Shown: piece by piece, positions 1 through 8,307 of the stretch
Layout of the letters: the number at the start of each line of letters is the position of its first letter
Numbering within the stretch: position 1 is the stretch's first letter
NCBI GenBank assembly: GCA_017454815.1
Contig: JAFTCG010000073.1
Location: 1 to 63,241, forward strand
Direction: 5' to 3'
Length of the DNA: 63,241 nt
From: Clostridia bacterium
GTDB taxonomy: Bacteria; Bacillota; Clostridia; Oscillospirales; Acutalibacteraceae
The notes under the pieces: generated by a model
The model's input: the letters and a program-made list of their open reading frames with translations, nothing else
What the model was told of the DNA's origin: nothing
Databases searched by the model: none
Made by a program: the position numbers and the translations under genes

Positions 1-16
1 CATGCCAAAACTCCAA

Positions 17-44
17 TGAAAAACGGCTTTAAAAATCGCCGTTC
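17..44 (-). terminator. Putative terminator of the secreted muramidase-like gene
   Basis: On the minus strand AACGGC and GCCGTT pair around a 10-nt loop and are followed by a run of five T. It lies about 100 nt past the stop codon of the gene ending at 146. The rest of 1-145 shows no gene. Confidence 0.5.
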
Positions 45-145
45 AGTGATAACGGGAAACTGTCCCCGAAAAGGCACAGTCTCCCGCAGTTGTCTTATCC
101 TTTGCAGGAACAGACCTCGCGCCGTCAAGGGCACCGTGGGATGCC

Positions 146-1336
146 TCAGAAGCGTTTGAGCCACACCAGAAGCTTGTTCTTGATGATGGTCAGCAGCTTG
201 ATGAATCTCGCGAGGCTCGACTGAGAATCTGTTCCTTCAAGACTATTTTCTTTGACCGTTACCGTGAAAGCCGCGGTCACGGTTTTGCCCGATTCGGTGT
301 AGGAAACGGTCACCTTTTTTTGCCCGGCGGAGGTTGAGCTGAAGCCGGACAAGGTGCATTTTGAGGTGACGTCCGCCACAGCGCCGTTGTCGTATTCGGC
401 GTTGACTTTAATGCCCGTTTTGTCAAACTTGTCGCCGACGTTGTAGGACGTCTTCGAGGGCATTTTGGCGATAACGATCGATTTTATGACGGATTTCTTC
501 TCCGCAGTGACGGTGACGTTGCATTTCGCGGTGTATGAGCCGGAGCTCGTTTTGACTGTTATCACTGCTTTGCCGACGCCCTTCGCCGTCACATAACCGT
601 CGGACGAGACAGTTGCGACGGAGGTTTTGTCCGACGACCAGCTCACAGCCCTCTGGCTCGCGTCAACGGGCGAGAACACAGCCTTCAGCGGAGCCGTTTC
701 ACCGACGCCGAGCGAAAGCGAAGTCCGGTCGAGGCTCACCCCCGTGGCGGGGACGGTGATCGTGATCCCGAGCGACTTGGAAACGTAAAAGCCGCCGAGA
801 TTTTTCAGCGAATTGACCGCCGAATAGCCGTTTGCGTCGCTCACGGCTTTGCCGCTCTCGAGCATCTCATGCAGCCCGCCCACGCCGACGTGGTGACCTG
901 CCGCGATCATGCCGGAGATGGTGATCTTTGTGTCCCACATGGTTTTGCCGATATATTTCTCGTCGCCGTAATGGAGGATATATCCCCAGATCTTCTTATG
1001 CAACGCCTGGACGCAATAATCCTGCGCGGCGGGGTTGTTGAGGAAATCGCTGTCGCTGTAGACCCCGTAGCTCGCCGCAAGGGTCGAATAGTGGGTGCTG
1101 TCGATCATGAAACCGATGTCCTTGAGCGCCATATGACCGATCTGCCATCGTCCGAGATAGCCGTAGCTGTTCACGACGGTGTAGTCGTTCCTCGACTCCT
1201 GATAGCCGAGCTTTTCGAGGAACGCGCCGTATTCGTCCTCAAAATCCGGCAACGCAAAAGCCGCCGCCGAAAAAACGGAAACGACCGTCGCTACCGTCAA
1301 AACGATACACAAAATCTTTGCGATAATTTTTTTCAT
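146..1336 (-). CDS. Secreted lysozyme/transglycosylase-like protein with Big_2 and Big_3-type Ig-like domains
   Basis: A 396-aa exported protein. Residues 1-28 form a signal peptide ending in SAAAFA. Residues about 40-190 resemble a lysozyme/SLT-type fold: QES at 46-48 followed by the GYLGRWQIG stretch is the usual layout of the catalytic Glu and the following Gly-Gln segment, so Glu47 is the likely acid. Residues about 196-280 match a Big_2 Ig-like domain (SWSSD, GVGKAVITV), and about 285-365 resemble a Big_3-type domain (YNVGDKFDKTGIKV). The last 20 residues are hydrophobic and Lys/Arg-rich, without LPXTG. A likely role is cutting or binding cell-wall glycan outside the membrane. The start is supported by GGAGG 7 nt upstream and a promoter at 1396-1424. 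The enzymatic class is inferred from short motifs and is less sure than the Ig domains. Confidence 0.72.
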   Translation of the reverse strand: MKKIIAKILCIVLTVATVVSVFSAAAFALPDFEDEYGAFLEKLGYQESRNDYTVVNSYGYLGRWQIGHMALKDIGFMIDSTHYSTLAASYGVYSDSDFLNNPAAQDYCVQALHKKIWGYILHYGDEKYIGKTMWDTKITISGMIAAGHHVGVGGLHEMLESGKAVSDANGYSAVNSLKNLGGFYVSKSLGITITVPATGVSLDRTSLSLGVGETAPLKAVFSPVDASQRAVSWSSDKTSVATVSSDGYVTAKGVGKAVITVKTSSGSYTAKCNVTVTAEKKSVIKSIVIAKMPSKTSYNVGDKFDKTGIKVNAEYDNGAVADVTSKCTLSGFSSTSAGQKKVTVSYTESGKTVTAAFTVTVKENSLEGTDSQSSLARFIKLLTIIKNKLLVWLKRF

Positions 1337-1395
1337 ACCGTTACCTCCGTTTTAAAAAGCAGAAATTAACCCTGTCCTAAAACAATAACGCAAAG

Positions 1396-1424
1396 ATTAT
1401 AACACATTTGATTAAAAAATGCAA
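1396..1424 (-). promoter_or_regulatory. Sigma-A promoter of the secreted muramidase-like gene
   Basis: TTGCAT, a 17-bp spacer, then TATAAT on the minus strand, about 60 nt upstream of the start codon. Confidence 0.75.
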
Positions 1425-1491
1425 CCTTTTTGTAACTTTTATGTAACTATTCGGGCATTTTTTTAACGGTTTTCGTGAAAAAAACAGGTTT

Positions 1492-1836
1492 TCAGTCCCA
1501 ATTTTTCCAAATTTCGGGGCAAAAACCGATTGTCGCCTGTTTTCCGTTCCTGACAACAGGGGTGATCAAGAGCGTCTGGTTCTCAAAAAGCTTGTCCTCG
1601 ACCGCCTCGTCGTCGGCGAGGTAAGCGATGAAAGAGCGCTCGTAGTCCTTGCTTTTCGTGTTTACGAGCTCGCGCACGGGGGTTTTCAGGGCTTTGAGGA
1701 CGTTGCCGAATTCGCCCGGGCTCATGGGGTATTTTGAGATGTCGACGAACTGGAATTTTATCCCGCGTTCTTTGAAAAACCTCTGCGCCTTCTTCGTCTC
1801 GAAGCATTTGTTTGTGCCGAAAATCTGAATGTTCAT
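1492..1836 (-). CDS. ArsC/Spx family thioredoxin-fold protein
   Basis: A 114-aa protein of the ArsC/Spx/YffB family. The N-terminus has the beta strand plus active-site loop IFGTNKCFETKKA, followed by FFKERGI and FVDI, and the C-terminus has the family's RNGKQATIGF and WKNW blocks. Only Cys11 is present where Spx carries CxxC, so a disulfide switch of the Spx kind is not available in this loop. The frame is open far upstream, but the ATG at 1836 is the right start: GGAGG lies 9 nt before it, and the longer reading would cover the divergent promoters and part of cca. It could be a reductase or an RNA-polymerase-binding regulator; the sequence does not decide. Confidence 0.82.
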   Translation of the reverse strand: MNIQIFGTNKCFETKKAQRFFKERGIKFQFVDISKYPMSPGEFGNVLKALKTPVRELVNTKSKDYERSFIAYLADDEAVEDKLFENQTLLITPVVRNGKQATIGFCPEIWKNWD

Positions 1837-1855
1837 TTTTATTTCGCCTCCGTTG

Positions 1856-1884
1856 TTGTATATTATAGAATATTGTGGTAGAAT
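1856..1884 (+). promoter_or_regulatory. Promoter of cca, interleaved with the opposing promoter
   Basis: TTGTAT, 17 bp, TAGAAT on the plus strand. It occupies almost the same DNA as the minus-strand promoter at 1862-1890. Confidence 0.6.
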
Positions 1885-1890
1885 TGTAAA
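1862..1890 (-). promoter_or_regulatory. Promoter of the ArsC/Spx-like gene
   Basis: TTTACA, 17 bp, TATAAT on the minus strand, with transcription expected to begin near 1855, about 20 nt before the start codon. Confidence 0.75.
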
Positions 1891-1923
1891 CAAGGAAATT
1901 TGCTCAAAGGAAGTGAAAACAAA

Positions 1924-3246
1924 TTGATCGGGATCCCCCGCGAGGTCGAAGAGATCATCGAAGCCCTGGCACGGGGCGGACACAGCGCATACGCAGTCGG
2001 CGGATGCGTGCGCGACAGCTTGATGAAAAAAGAGCCAAACGACTGGGACGTCGCGACCTCCGCACTGCCGCAGGAGACCTCGGAGATATTTTCTTCCCGC
2101 GATCAGGTGCTCAACGGGCTGAAGCACGGCACAGTCGGGGTGATAATCAACCATAACAATTACGAGATCACTTCTTTTCGCACTGAGGGCGAATATTCCG
2201 ACAACAGACACCCCGACAGCGTCACCTTCGTCAAAAATATCGAGGACGACCTCGCAAGGCGGGATTTCACCGTCAACGCGATCGCCTATTCGCCGACAGG
2301 CGGGATAATTGACCCGTTTGGCGGATTTCGGGACATCGAAAACAAAGTCATACGCTGTGTCGGCGACGCAGGGAAAAGGTTTGACGAGGACGCTCTCAGG
2401 ATCCTTCGAGCGATCCGCTTTTCATCCGTCCTGGGGTTTGGGATCGAAGAAAAAACTTCCGCCATGATCCACGAAAAAAAGCACCTGCTCAAAAACATTG
2501 CCACCGAGAGGATCAGAGTTGAGCTCGAAAAAACTATCATTGGCAAAAACGTCGGGGACGTTCTGGAAAAATACGAAGATGTTTTTTTTGCCGTAATCCC
2601 CGAGCTGGAAAAGACGAAGGACGTCGCCCAAAACTGCCCCTACCACAGCTACGACGTCTGGGAGCATGTCCGCCGCAGCGTCGTCGGCGCGAAGAACGAC
2701 AGGATCGTTCGCCTGACGATGCTTCTGCACGACATCGGAAAACCGCTCGTCAGAACGACCGACGAAAACGGAGTCGACCATTTCAAAACCCACGCCCCCG
2801 TCGGAAGCCTCATTGCGCAAGACGTCCTCAGGCGGCTGAAATTCGACAACAAAACCGTCGAGACCGTGACGAAACTCGTTTTGCACCACGACGACAGGCT
2901 CTACATGAACACGGACAAGCTGCCCCGATACATCGGCCGCTACGGCTACGAATTCCTGCGGCTGCTCGACGAGGTATCGCGCGCCGACATCAGGGCGCAG
3001 AACGTGAAATATCTCGACAGACTTTCGCTTTGCGACAGATTCATCGAAAAGCTTGACGAATGCGAAAAGAGTGACCTTTGCGTCACGCTCAGACAGCTCG
3101 CCGTTGACGGCAACGACCTGAGATCTCTCGGCTTTGAGGGCAAACAGATCGGCGATATGCTCGAAAACCTGCTCGACAAGGTGATCTCCTGCGAGCTGAA
3201 AAACGAGAAAAGCATCCTCCTTGAATATGCCGAGAACGCAAAATGA
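1924..3246 (+). CDS. cca: CCA tRNA nucleotidyltransferase with HD domain
   Basis: A 440-aa enzyme that adds or repairs the 3' CCA of tRNA. The N-terminal polymerase domain shows GGCVRDSL and DWDVAT (the catalytic DxD), RDFTVNAIA, and DALRILRAIRF. The C-terminal half carries an HD phosphohydrolase domain (HSYDVWEHV, LLHDIGKP). I choose the TTG at 1924 because AAAGGAAGTG at 1906-1915 sits 8 nt upstream; the frame also offers a TTG at 1900, but no ribosome site precedes it. The gene is divergent from the ArsC/Spx-like gene and ends in a hairpin terminator at 3305-3335. The family assignment is secure; the exact start is less so. Confidence 0.93.
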   Translation: MIGIPREVEEIIEALARGGHSAYAVGGCVRDSLMKKEPNDWDVATSALPQETSEIFSSRDQVLNGLKHGTVGVIINHNNYEITSFRTEGEYSDNRHPDSVTFVKNIEDDLARRDFTVNAIAYSPTGGIIDPFGGFRDIENKVIRCVGDAGKRFDEDALRILRAIRFSSVLGFGIEEKTSAMIHEKKHLLKNIATERIRVELEKTIIGKNVGDVLEKYEDVFFAVIPELEKTKDVAQNCPYHSYDVWEHVRRSVVGAKNDRIVRLTMLLHDIGKPLVRTTDENGVDHFKTHAPVGSLIAQDVLRRLKFDNKTVETVTKLVLHHDDRLYMNTDKLPRYIGRYGYEFLRLLDEVSRADIRAQNVKYLDRLSLCDRFIEKLDECEKSDLCVTLRQLAVDGNDLRSLGFEGKQIGDMLENLLDKVISCELKNEKSILLEYAENAK

Positions 3247-3304
3247 GATCCGAACAAATCGGGATCATTCTCAACGGCTTTGCAATAATTCCGAAAAAGA
3301 AAAA

Positions 3305-3335
3305 GCTTCCGTTTTCCCGACGGAAGTCTTTTTTT
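3305..3335 (+). terminator. Rho-independent terminator of cca
   Basis: GCTTCCGT and ACGGAAG arms around a 7-nt loop, followed by CTTTTTTT. Confidence 0.85.
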
Positions 3336-3422
3336 GCATTTATTCCCTCAACGGAGGCGTTACGTTATGTTATGTTATGTTGTTTTCTTTTGCTCTCGCA
3401 ACGTTTTTCGACGCACAGACCG

Positions 3423-3450
3423 TGTAGGGGCGGATATCATCCGCCCGCCA
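3423..3450. repeat. Short palindromic intergenic repeat
   Basis: GGGCGGAT and ATCCGCCC flank a 3-bp centre just after GTAG. A related GGGGCGGATACTATCC segment occurs near 35855. It is part of the gene-free interval 3336-3815. Confidence 0.55.
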
Positions 3451-3484
3451 AAGTCAGATGTATTTTACGTCTGTGTTTTCTTGC

Positions 3485-3624
3485 CTCCCCTGTGTAAGGG
3501 GAGGTGCCGAGGGACGAGGCGGAGGGGTTGTACGTTTCAATGTTTAAGCAAAACTTTAATTATTTTGACAATCCCTCAGTCTGCTCACTGCGTTCGCATC
3601 CAGCTCCCTTTACACAAGGGAGCC
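3485..3624. repeat. MITE-like intergenic element with hairpin ends
   Basis: About 140 bp bounded by CTCCCCTGTGTAAGGGGAG and the inverted counterpart CTCCCTTTACACAAGGGAG. Each end is itself a small hairpin, and the two ends are inverted copies of each other. No reading frame inside is credible. This class of non-coding repeat is familiar from gut Clostridia. It fills most of the 480-bp space between cca and recG. Confidence 0.7.
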
Positions 3625-3692
3625 AAGATTTGTCTCGCCTGCCGGCTCGGTCGGTGCTTCTGCCTGCGGCAGAGGTGTCCACCGGACACCCG

Positions 3693-3713
3693 CACCCTTT
3701 ACACAAGGGAGCC
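3693..3713. repeat. Solo end of the MITE-like element
   Basis: CCCTTTACACAAGGGAG repeats the right end of the element at 3485-3624 without a partner. It is preceded by the palindrome GGTGTCCACCGGACACC. Confidence 0.6.
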
Positions 3714-3815
3714 GAGGTACAGTGCACCGACATGGCACTGGAAATCAGTTGCTGTTACGCAATACAATTGTGCGTTATCCGCACCTACAAAACCACGCCG
3801 CCGGAGCTTTCCCGC

Positions 3816-5879
3816 TTATCCCTTTATTGTCGATTTCAGCCCAAGCTCTTGTGCACCGGCTTTGGAGAAAAGCTTCAGCGCAAGTTTGCGAAGCCGCTCG
3901 TTCTTTTTCATCTCCAGCGTGGGGTCTTCGGCGAGGATCTCTTTTGCGGTTTTTTGTGCTTCGCGCATGATATTCGTGTCGCTCATCAGCCCTGCAATCT
4001 TCAGCTCCGGCAAACCGTGCTGACGTGAGCCGAAAAAGTCTCCCGGTCCTCGAAGTTTCAGGTCTTCGTCCGCGATCTCAAAGCCGTCCGTTGTGCGGCA
4101 CATCGTCCTGAGCCTTGTTTTTGTCTCGTCGTTCTTTGCGTCGGAGATCAGGATGCAGGTCGACTTGACCTTTCCCCTGCCGACTCTGCCCCGGATCTGG
4201 TGAAGCTGTGAAAGCCCGAACCTCTCGGCATTTTCGATCACTATTATCACGGCTTCGGGCACATCCACCCCGACTTCGATGACGGTCGTCGAAACGAGGA
4301 TACTGATCTCGCCGTCGGCAAACCTTTTCATCACATTTTCCTTCTCTGACGGTTTCATCTTCCCGTGGAGCAGACCGACGCTGTAGTTTTTGAACACGCC
4401 GTTTTGCAGCTCATCGGCATACTGTTTCGCCGCTTTCATGCTGCTTTCGTTGTCCTCGTCGTCAACGAGCGGACAGACGACGTATCCCCGGTACCCTTCG
4501 TCGACGTGCTTTTTGACGTAATTCATCGCCCGCAAGCGAAGCTCGGAGCCGACGCTGAAGGTTTCGGTCTGCTGCCTGCCCGCCGGCAGCTCGTCGAGCA
4601 CGCTGACGTCAAGCTCGCCGTAGATTATCAGCGCGAGCGTCCTGGGAATCGGGGTCGCAGACATGACGAGGATGTGGGGATCGCTGCCCTTTTGGGAAAG
4701 GCTTCCCCTCTGCGCCACTCCGAAACGGTGCTGTTCGTCCGTGATGACGAGCCCGAGGTTTTTGAACTCCACGTCCTTTTGAATGAGCGCATGAGTTCCG
4801 ACGGCAAGCGTCGCTTCGCCGCTTTTTAATCTGTTTTTTATCTCACGCTTTTGCGCCGCTGTGTTTGAGCCTGTCAGCAAAACAACCTCCACGCCCGAAT
4901 CCTTCATCAGATTCTTCAGCGTATTGTAGTGCTGGAAAGCGAGTATCTCGGTCGGCGCCATGAGCGCGCTCTGGATATTGTTCTTCGCACAGTTGTAGAT
5001 CAGCGCCGCCGCGACGACGGTCTTGCCCGATCCGACATCGCCCTGGAGCAGGCGGTTCATCGGGCTTCCCGCCCTCATGTCCTCCATTGCTTCGGCGATC
5101 GCCCTTTTTTGAGCGTTCGTCGCTTCAAATGGCAGAAGCGAAAGGAATTCTTCGGTGCAATCTTCCCGGAGAACGCAGCCGGATTTTTTCACGTTTTTCC
5201 CGCGCATGAGCATCATGCCGAGCTGTAACGTCAGCAGTTCTTCAAAAATCAGCCTGCGCCTTGCGCAGTAGAGGTTATAGTCCGACTTCGGGAAATGGAT
5301 GTTTTCGAGCGAAAACGCGAGGGAGCTGAGCTTGTATTTTTTCCGAATATCGTCCGGCAGAGATTCCGCAAGCTCATCCTTCACGCTGTCGAGAGCCTGA
5401 CGAACGTTTTTTTCGATCGTTTTGGTCGAGAGATCCTTCGTCTGGGAATAGATCGGTCTTATCCTTTCGCCGCCCTCGACCTCGGCAACGGCGGGATTGG
5501 TCATCTCGCGGGTGGTATAGTTCCCGTCGACTTTCCCGAAGAACAGGTATTCCTTGCCTTCTTCGAGCTTCTCGGCGCTGTAACGGTTGTTGAAGATCGT
5601 GATCTTCATCACGTCTATGCCGTCAGTGACCGCAGTTCTGTATACCGTCATCCCTTTTCGGACGACGGCTTTTTCGGGTTTGAAGCACACCATCGCCTTT
5701 ACGCAGGCGTTCTCGCCCACATAAGTTTCAGCGATCTCCTTCGTTTTGCTCCAATCCTCGTAGGCTCTGGGGAAATAATCGATCAGATCGCCTACTGTTT
5801 CGACACCTACCTTGCGATAGAGCGCCGCACGCTTTTCCCCAACGCCTTTGAGATATCGAACGTCTGAATCAAGGCGCAT
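3816..5879 (-). CDS. recG: ATP-dependent DNA helicase RecG
   Basis: A 687-aa superfamily-2 helicase that remodels stalled forks and branch-migrates Holliday junctions. Order: N-terminal wedge/OB region (about 1-180), Walker A GDVGSGKT at 280-287, the DEQH box at 381-384 followed by [12 protein letters not shown], and the C-terminal helicase lobe with QIRGRVGRG. Length is normal for the family. The start has GGGGGA 5 nt upstream and follows the peptide-binding lipoprotein gene by 14 nt, so the two are probably co-transcribed with ymdB. The 3' end abuts repeat-rich intergenic DNA. Confidence 0.97.
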   Translation of the reverse strand: MRLDSDVRYLKGVGEKRAALYRKVGVETVGDLIDYFPRAYEDWSKTKEIAETYVGENACVKAMVCFKPEKAVVRKGMTVYRTAVTDGIDVMKITIFNNRYSAEKLEEGKEYLFFGKVDGNYTTREMTNPAVAEVEGGERIRPIYSQTKDLSTKTIEKNVRQALDSVKDELAESLPDDIRKKYKLSSLAFSLENIHFPKSDYNLYCARRRLIFEELLTLQLGMMLMRGKNVKKSGCVLREDCTEEFLSLLPFEATNAQKRAIAEAMEDMRAGSPMNRLLQGDVGSGKTVVAAALIYNCAKNNIQSALMAPTEILAFQHYNTLKNLMKDSGVEVVLLTGSNTAAQKREIKNRLKSGEATLAVGTHALIQKDVEFKNLGLVITDEQHRFGVAQRGSLSQKGSDPHILVMSATPIPRTLALIIYGELDVSVLDELPAGRQQTETFSVGSELRLRAMNYVKKHVDEGYRGYVVCPLVDDEDNESSMKAAKQYADELQNGVFKNYSVGLLHGKMKPSEKENVMKRFADGEISILVSTTVIEVGVDVPEAVIIVIENAERFGLSQLHQIRGRVGRGKVKSTCILISDAKNDETKTRLRTMCRTTDGFEIADEDLKLRGPGDFFGSRQHGLPELKIAGLMSDTNIMREAQKTAKEILAEDPTLEMKKNERLRKLALKLFSKAGAQELGLKSTIKG

Positions 5880-5893
5880 ATTATCCCCCTAAA

Positions 5894-7450
5894 TCAGTAT
5901 TTCCAGGTGTAAATTCCGGCATAAACGTCGCAGTGAGTTCCCTCGTCGTTGTATGAGATCTCGTTGGTATAAGCGGCTATACCCTTCCTGTAGCATAGCG
6001 GAACAAACGGCAGATAGACGTTGAAAAGGTCCGCAAACCTCTGCAAAGAGATCTTTCCCGCCCGGAAGTTGTAGTATTCCTCGACTATATCCGCGTCACG
6101 GTTGATCCCATAGGTTGCGCCGCCGTCCTCGCCGAAGAAAACTTCAAGGCTCATGTCGTCGGGCAATCTCACCTCGCCGATATACAGGTCGTAGTTCACG
6201 TTCGCGAGGTCGCTCTTGTAAGTTTCAAAATCGACTTTGTTGACTTTAACGCTAAGCCCGATGCTCTTGAGATCGTTCGCGATCTCGTCCGCCGCCGCCG
6301 ATTTGTATGGGTTGTCGGAGTTGACCAGTAGCGTCAGCGAGGCGTCCTCGGAAGACCTCATCCCAAGGCTGTCCGTTTCGCTGTAACCCGCGGTGTCGAG
6401 CAGATGGTTCGCTTCAAGCAAATCTTCTTTCTCGTCCGTCGAATCAAAATACAGCTCCGAGAGATTTTTCCAATTGGGGTAAAAGGGCGTTTTTGCGACC
6501 TGCGCATATCCGAGGAAAGATTTTTCAACGATATTCTGCTTGTTGACAACAAGCGAGATCGCCTGCCTGACTTCCGGTTTTGCGAGACACTTGCTGAACG
6601 CATTCACGCCCAGGAATACAAGGTTTGTCATCAGTATCTCGGAAGTCTGCGCGTTGACGCGGTTGTAAACCCCCGACGAAAGATCCTGAAACAGGAACGA
6701 GATGTTGCCCGTTTCCATGCTCTCGACCGCCGCGCCGGAGTCGATGAGGTTGATGAGCTTAATCCTCCTGATTTTCGGCAAATCTTCGCCGTACCAATAT
6801 TCGTTGAGCGTCAGAGTGTCGGCGGCAGTGCTGTCGAATTTATATCTGCCGCTGCCGATTGGGTTGCCGCTTTCGTCCATTACTGCTTCGATATTTTCGC
6901 TTTCGGATTCATCGCCGTCTTTCAGAGCTTTGCCGTATTTCACGATTGGGAAATCAAGGCAGTTCACGCAATAAACGTCCTCCCTGACTGTCTTGAAGAC
7001 AACGACACGATCGCCCGAGGCAGTAGCGGATTCAAAGTTTTCAAGCATCGCGCTATAGCGATCGGACTCTTTCGCTTCGTCGAACGACTCCACGACGTCC
7101 CTTGCGCTGACTTTCGAGCCGTCGCTGAAATATGCATCGTCCCTGACGGTGACGGTGATCTCGTCTTTGCCGACGTTGATCCCCGCCGCAAGAGCGTTTT
7201 CATAAGTCAGGTCGTCCACGACTTTGACAAGCCCGTCATACAAAAGCAGCGTGACCTGCGCGTTGAAATCAGTTTCGCAGACGTACGGATCGAGCGAATC
7301 GACGAGCGAAACAGGGAGCTTTATTGAAACGGAGTCGTCGATATTGCTCGATTCGGGATCATCCGCGCTGTTTTTGCAAGCGGACAGCCCCGTGAGCAAA
7401 ACCGTGAGAACAAGTAAAATGGAAACTGTTTTTTTCAAATTCAACTTCAC
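5894..7450 (-). CDS. Peptide/nickel-type ABC transporter substrate-binding lipoprotein (SBP_bac_5)
   Basis: A 518-aa lipoprotein. The signal peptide ends in the lipobox LSAC with lipidated Cys25. The mature part follows the family-5 solute-binding layout: an N-terminal LDPYVCET segment, DDAYFSDGSKVSARDVVESF near residues 105-130, and the central FLGVNAFSKCLAKPEVRQAISL block. It should capture oligopeptides or similar ligands outside the membrane. No permease or ATPase gene lies nearby, so it is an orphan that must borrow a transporter encoded elsewhere or act as a sensor. The GTG at 7450 has GGCGG immediately beside it; the in-frame TTG codons at 7444 and 7438 are alternatives. It sits between ymdB and recG with gaps of 9 and 14 nt. 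Confidence 0.88.
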   Translation of the reverse strand: MKLNLKKTVSILLVLTVLLTGLSACKNSADDPESSNIDDSVSIKLPVSLVDSLDPYVCETDFNAQVTLLLYDGLVKVVDDLTYENALAAGINVGKDEITVTVRDDAYFSDGSKVSARDVVESFDEAKESDRYSAMLENFESATASGDRVVVFKTVREDVYCVNCLDFPIVKYGKALKDGDESESENIEAVMDESGNPIGSGRYKFDSTAADTLTLNEYWYGEDLPKIRRIKLINLIDSGAAVESMETGNISFLFQDLSSGVYNRVNAQTSEILMTNLVFLGVNAFSKCLAKPEVRQAISLVVNKQNIVEKSFLGYAQVAKTPFYPNWKNLSELYFDSTDEKEDLLEANHLLDTAGYSETDSLGMRSSEDASLTLLVNSDNPYKSAAADEIANDLKSIGLSVKVNKVDFETYKSDLANVNYDLYIGEVRLPDDMSLEVFFGEDGGATYGINRDADIVEEYYNFRAGKISLQRFADLFNVYLPFVPLCYRKGIAAYTNEISYNDEGTHCDVYAGIYTWKY

Positions 7451-7459
7451 CGCCGTTAA

Positions 7460-8227
7460 TTATTTCACGATCAGTCTTTCGACCGACAGGCATTTGCCCG
7501 TTTTTTCATCAATTTCAAAGATACACCCGTTTATCATGCATTCGCCGTCAGCCGCGTCGAACCTGGCGGGCATATTGTCGAGCATTTTTTTGACAATGAT
7601 CTCCTTTTTCACCCCGAGGACAGAGTCGATCACTCCGCACATTCCGACGTCGGTTATATAGCCCGTGCCGTTCGGGAGCACCTGCTCGTCGGCCGTCTGG
7701 ACGTGGGTGTGAGTTCCGAAAACAGCCGAAACCCTGCCGTCGAGGAAAAACCCCATCGCCCTTTTTTCGGACGTCGCTTCGGCGTGAAAATCGACGATGA
7801 TTATCTTTTCGCGAACGTCCTTCAAAATCCTCTCCACGCAACGAAAAGCGTTGTCCGCAACGTCGAGCCCGTAGTTGCCCGCAAGGTTTATCACGCAGAC
7901 GCGGCACCTTCCCATGTCGACTGTGCAGACGCCTTTCCCCGGGTTCGAGGGGGCGTAGTTCGCCGGGCGGACGAGCCTGTCGCATTCGTCGAGGAGAGAA
8001 TAGATCTCCCTTCTCCTGAAAACGTGATTGCCCGTCGTTATCACGTCGACGCCGCAATCAAAAAGGCTCTGCGCACTGCCGGGAAGGATCCCGTTGCCGA
8101 CGGCGGAATTTTCGCCGTTGGCGATGCACAGGTCGACGCTTTTCAATTTTTTCAGCGGCGGCAGACGTTTCATCAGAAAATCACAGCCGTGATCGCTTAC
8201 AACGTCGCCCAAAACGAGAATGTTCAT
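7460..8227 (-). CDS. ymdB: YmdB-family metallophosphoesterase
   Basis: A 255-aa member of the TIGR00282/YmdB family of cyclic-nucleotide phosphodiesterases. Metal-binding motifs appear in order: LGDVVSD near the N-terminus, NGENSAVGNG, TTGNHVF, DFHAEATSEK and GTHTHVQTAD. In Bacillus the enzyme affects a developmental switch and is encoded beside rny, as here. I use the ATG at 8227, preceded by GGGTGGGA; an in-frame GTG at 8236 is a less likely start. A hairpin terminator separates it from rny, so full co-transcription is not assured. Confidence 0.92.
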   Translation of the reverse strand: MNILVLGDVVSDHGCDFLMKRLPPLKKLKSVDLCIANGENSAVGNGILPGSAQSLFDCGVDVITTGNHVFRRREIYSLLDECDRLVRPANYAPSNPGKGVCTVDMGRCRVCVINLAGNYGLDVADNAFRCVERILKDVREKIIIVDFHAEATSEKRAMGFFLDGRVSAVFGTHTHVQTADEQVLPNGTGYITDVGMCGVIDSVLGVKKEIIVKKMLDNMPARFDAADGECMINGCIFEIDEKTGKCLSVERLIVK

Positions 8228-8243
8228 AAATCCCACCCTGTCC

Positions 8244-8281
8244 CAAAAAAGACATAATGGACCGCAAAAAGCAGTCCATTA
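8244..8281 (-). terminator. Terminator between rny and ymdB
   Basis: Arms TAATGGAC and GTCCATTA extended by GC pairs around a TTTTT loop, followed on the minus strand by TGTCTTTTTT. Confidence 0.75.
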
Positions 8282-8307
8282 CATCGTAAATTCAAAAACT
8301 TCTATTA

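Noticed and set aside
1836-2211. N-terminal extension of the ArsC/Spx-like gene
   Set aside because: It would run antisense through cca and both promoters; the internal ATG has the ribosome site.
3334-4023. 229-codon plus-strand frame between cca and recG
   Set aside because: Runs through hairpin repeats and into antisense recG; composition and lack of ribosome site argue against coding.
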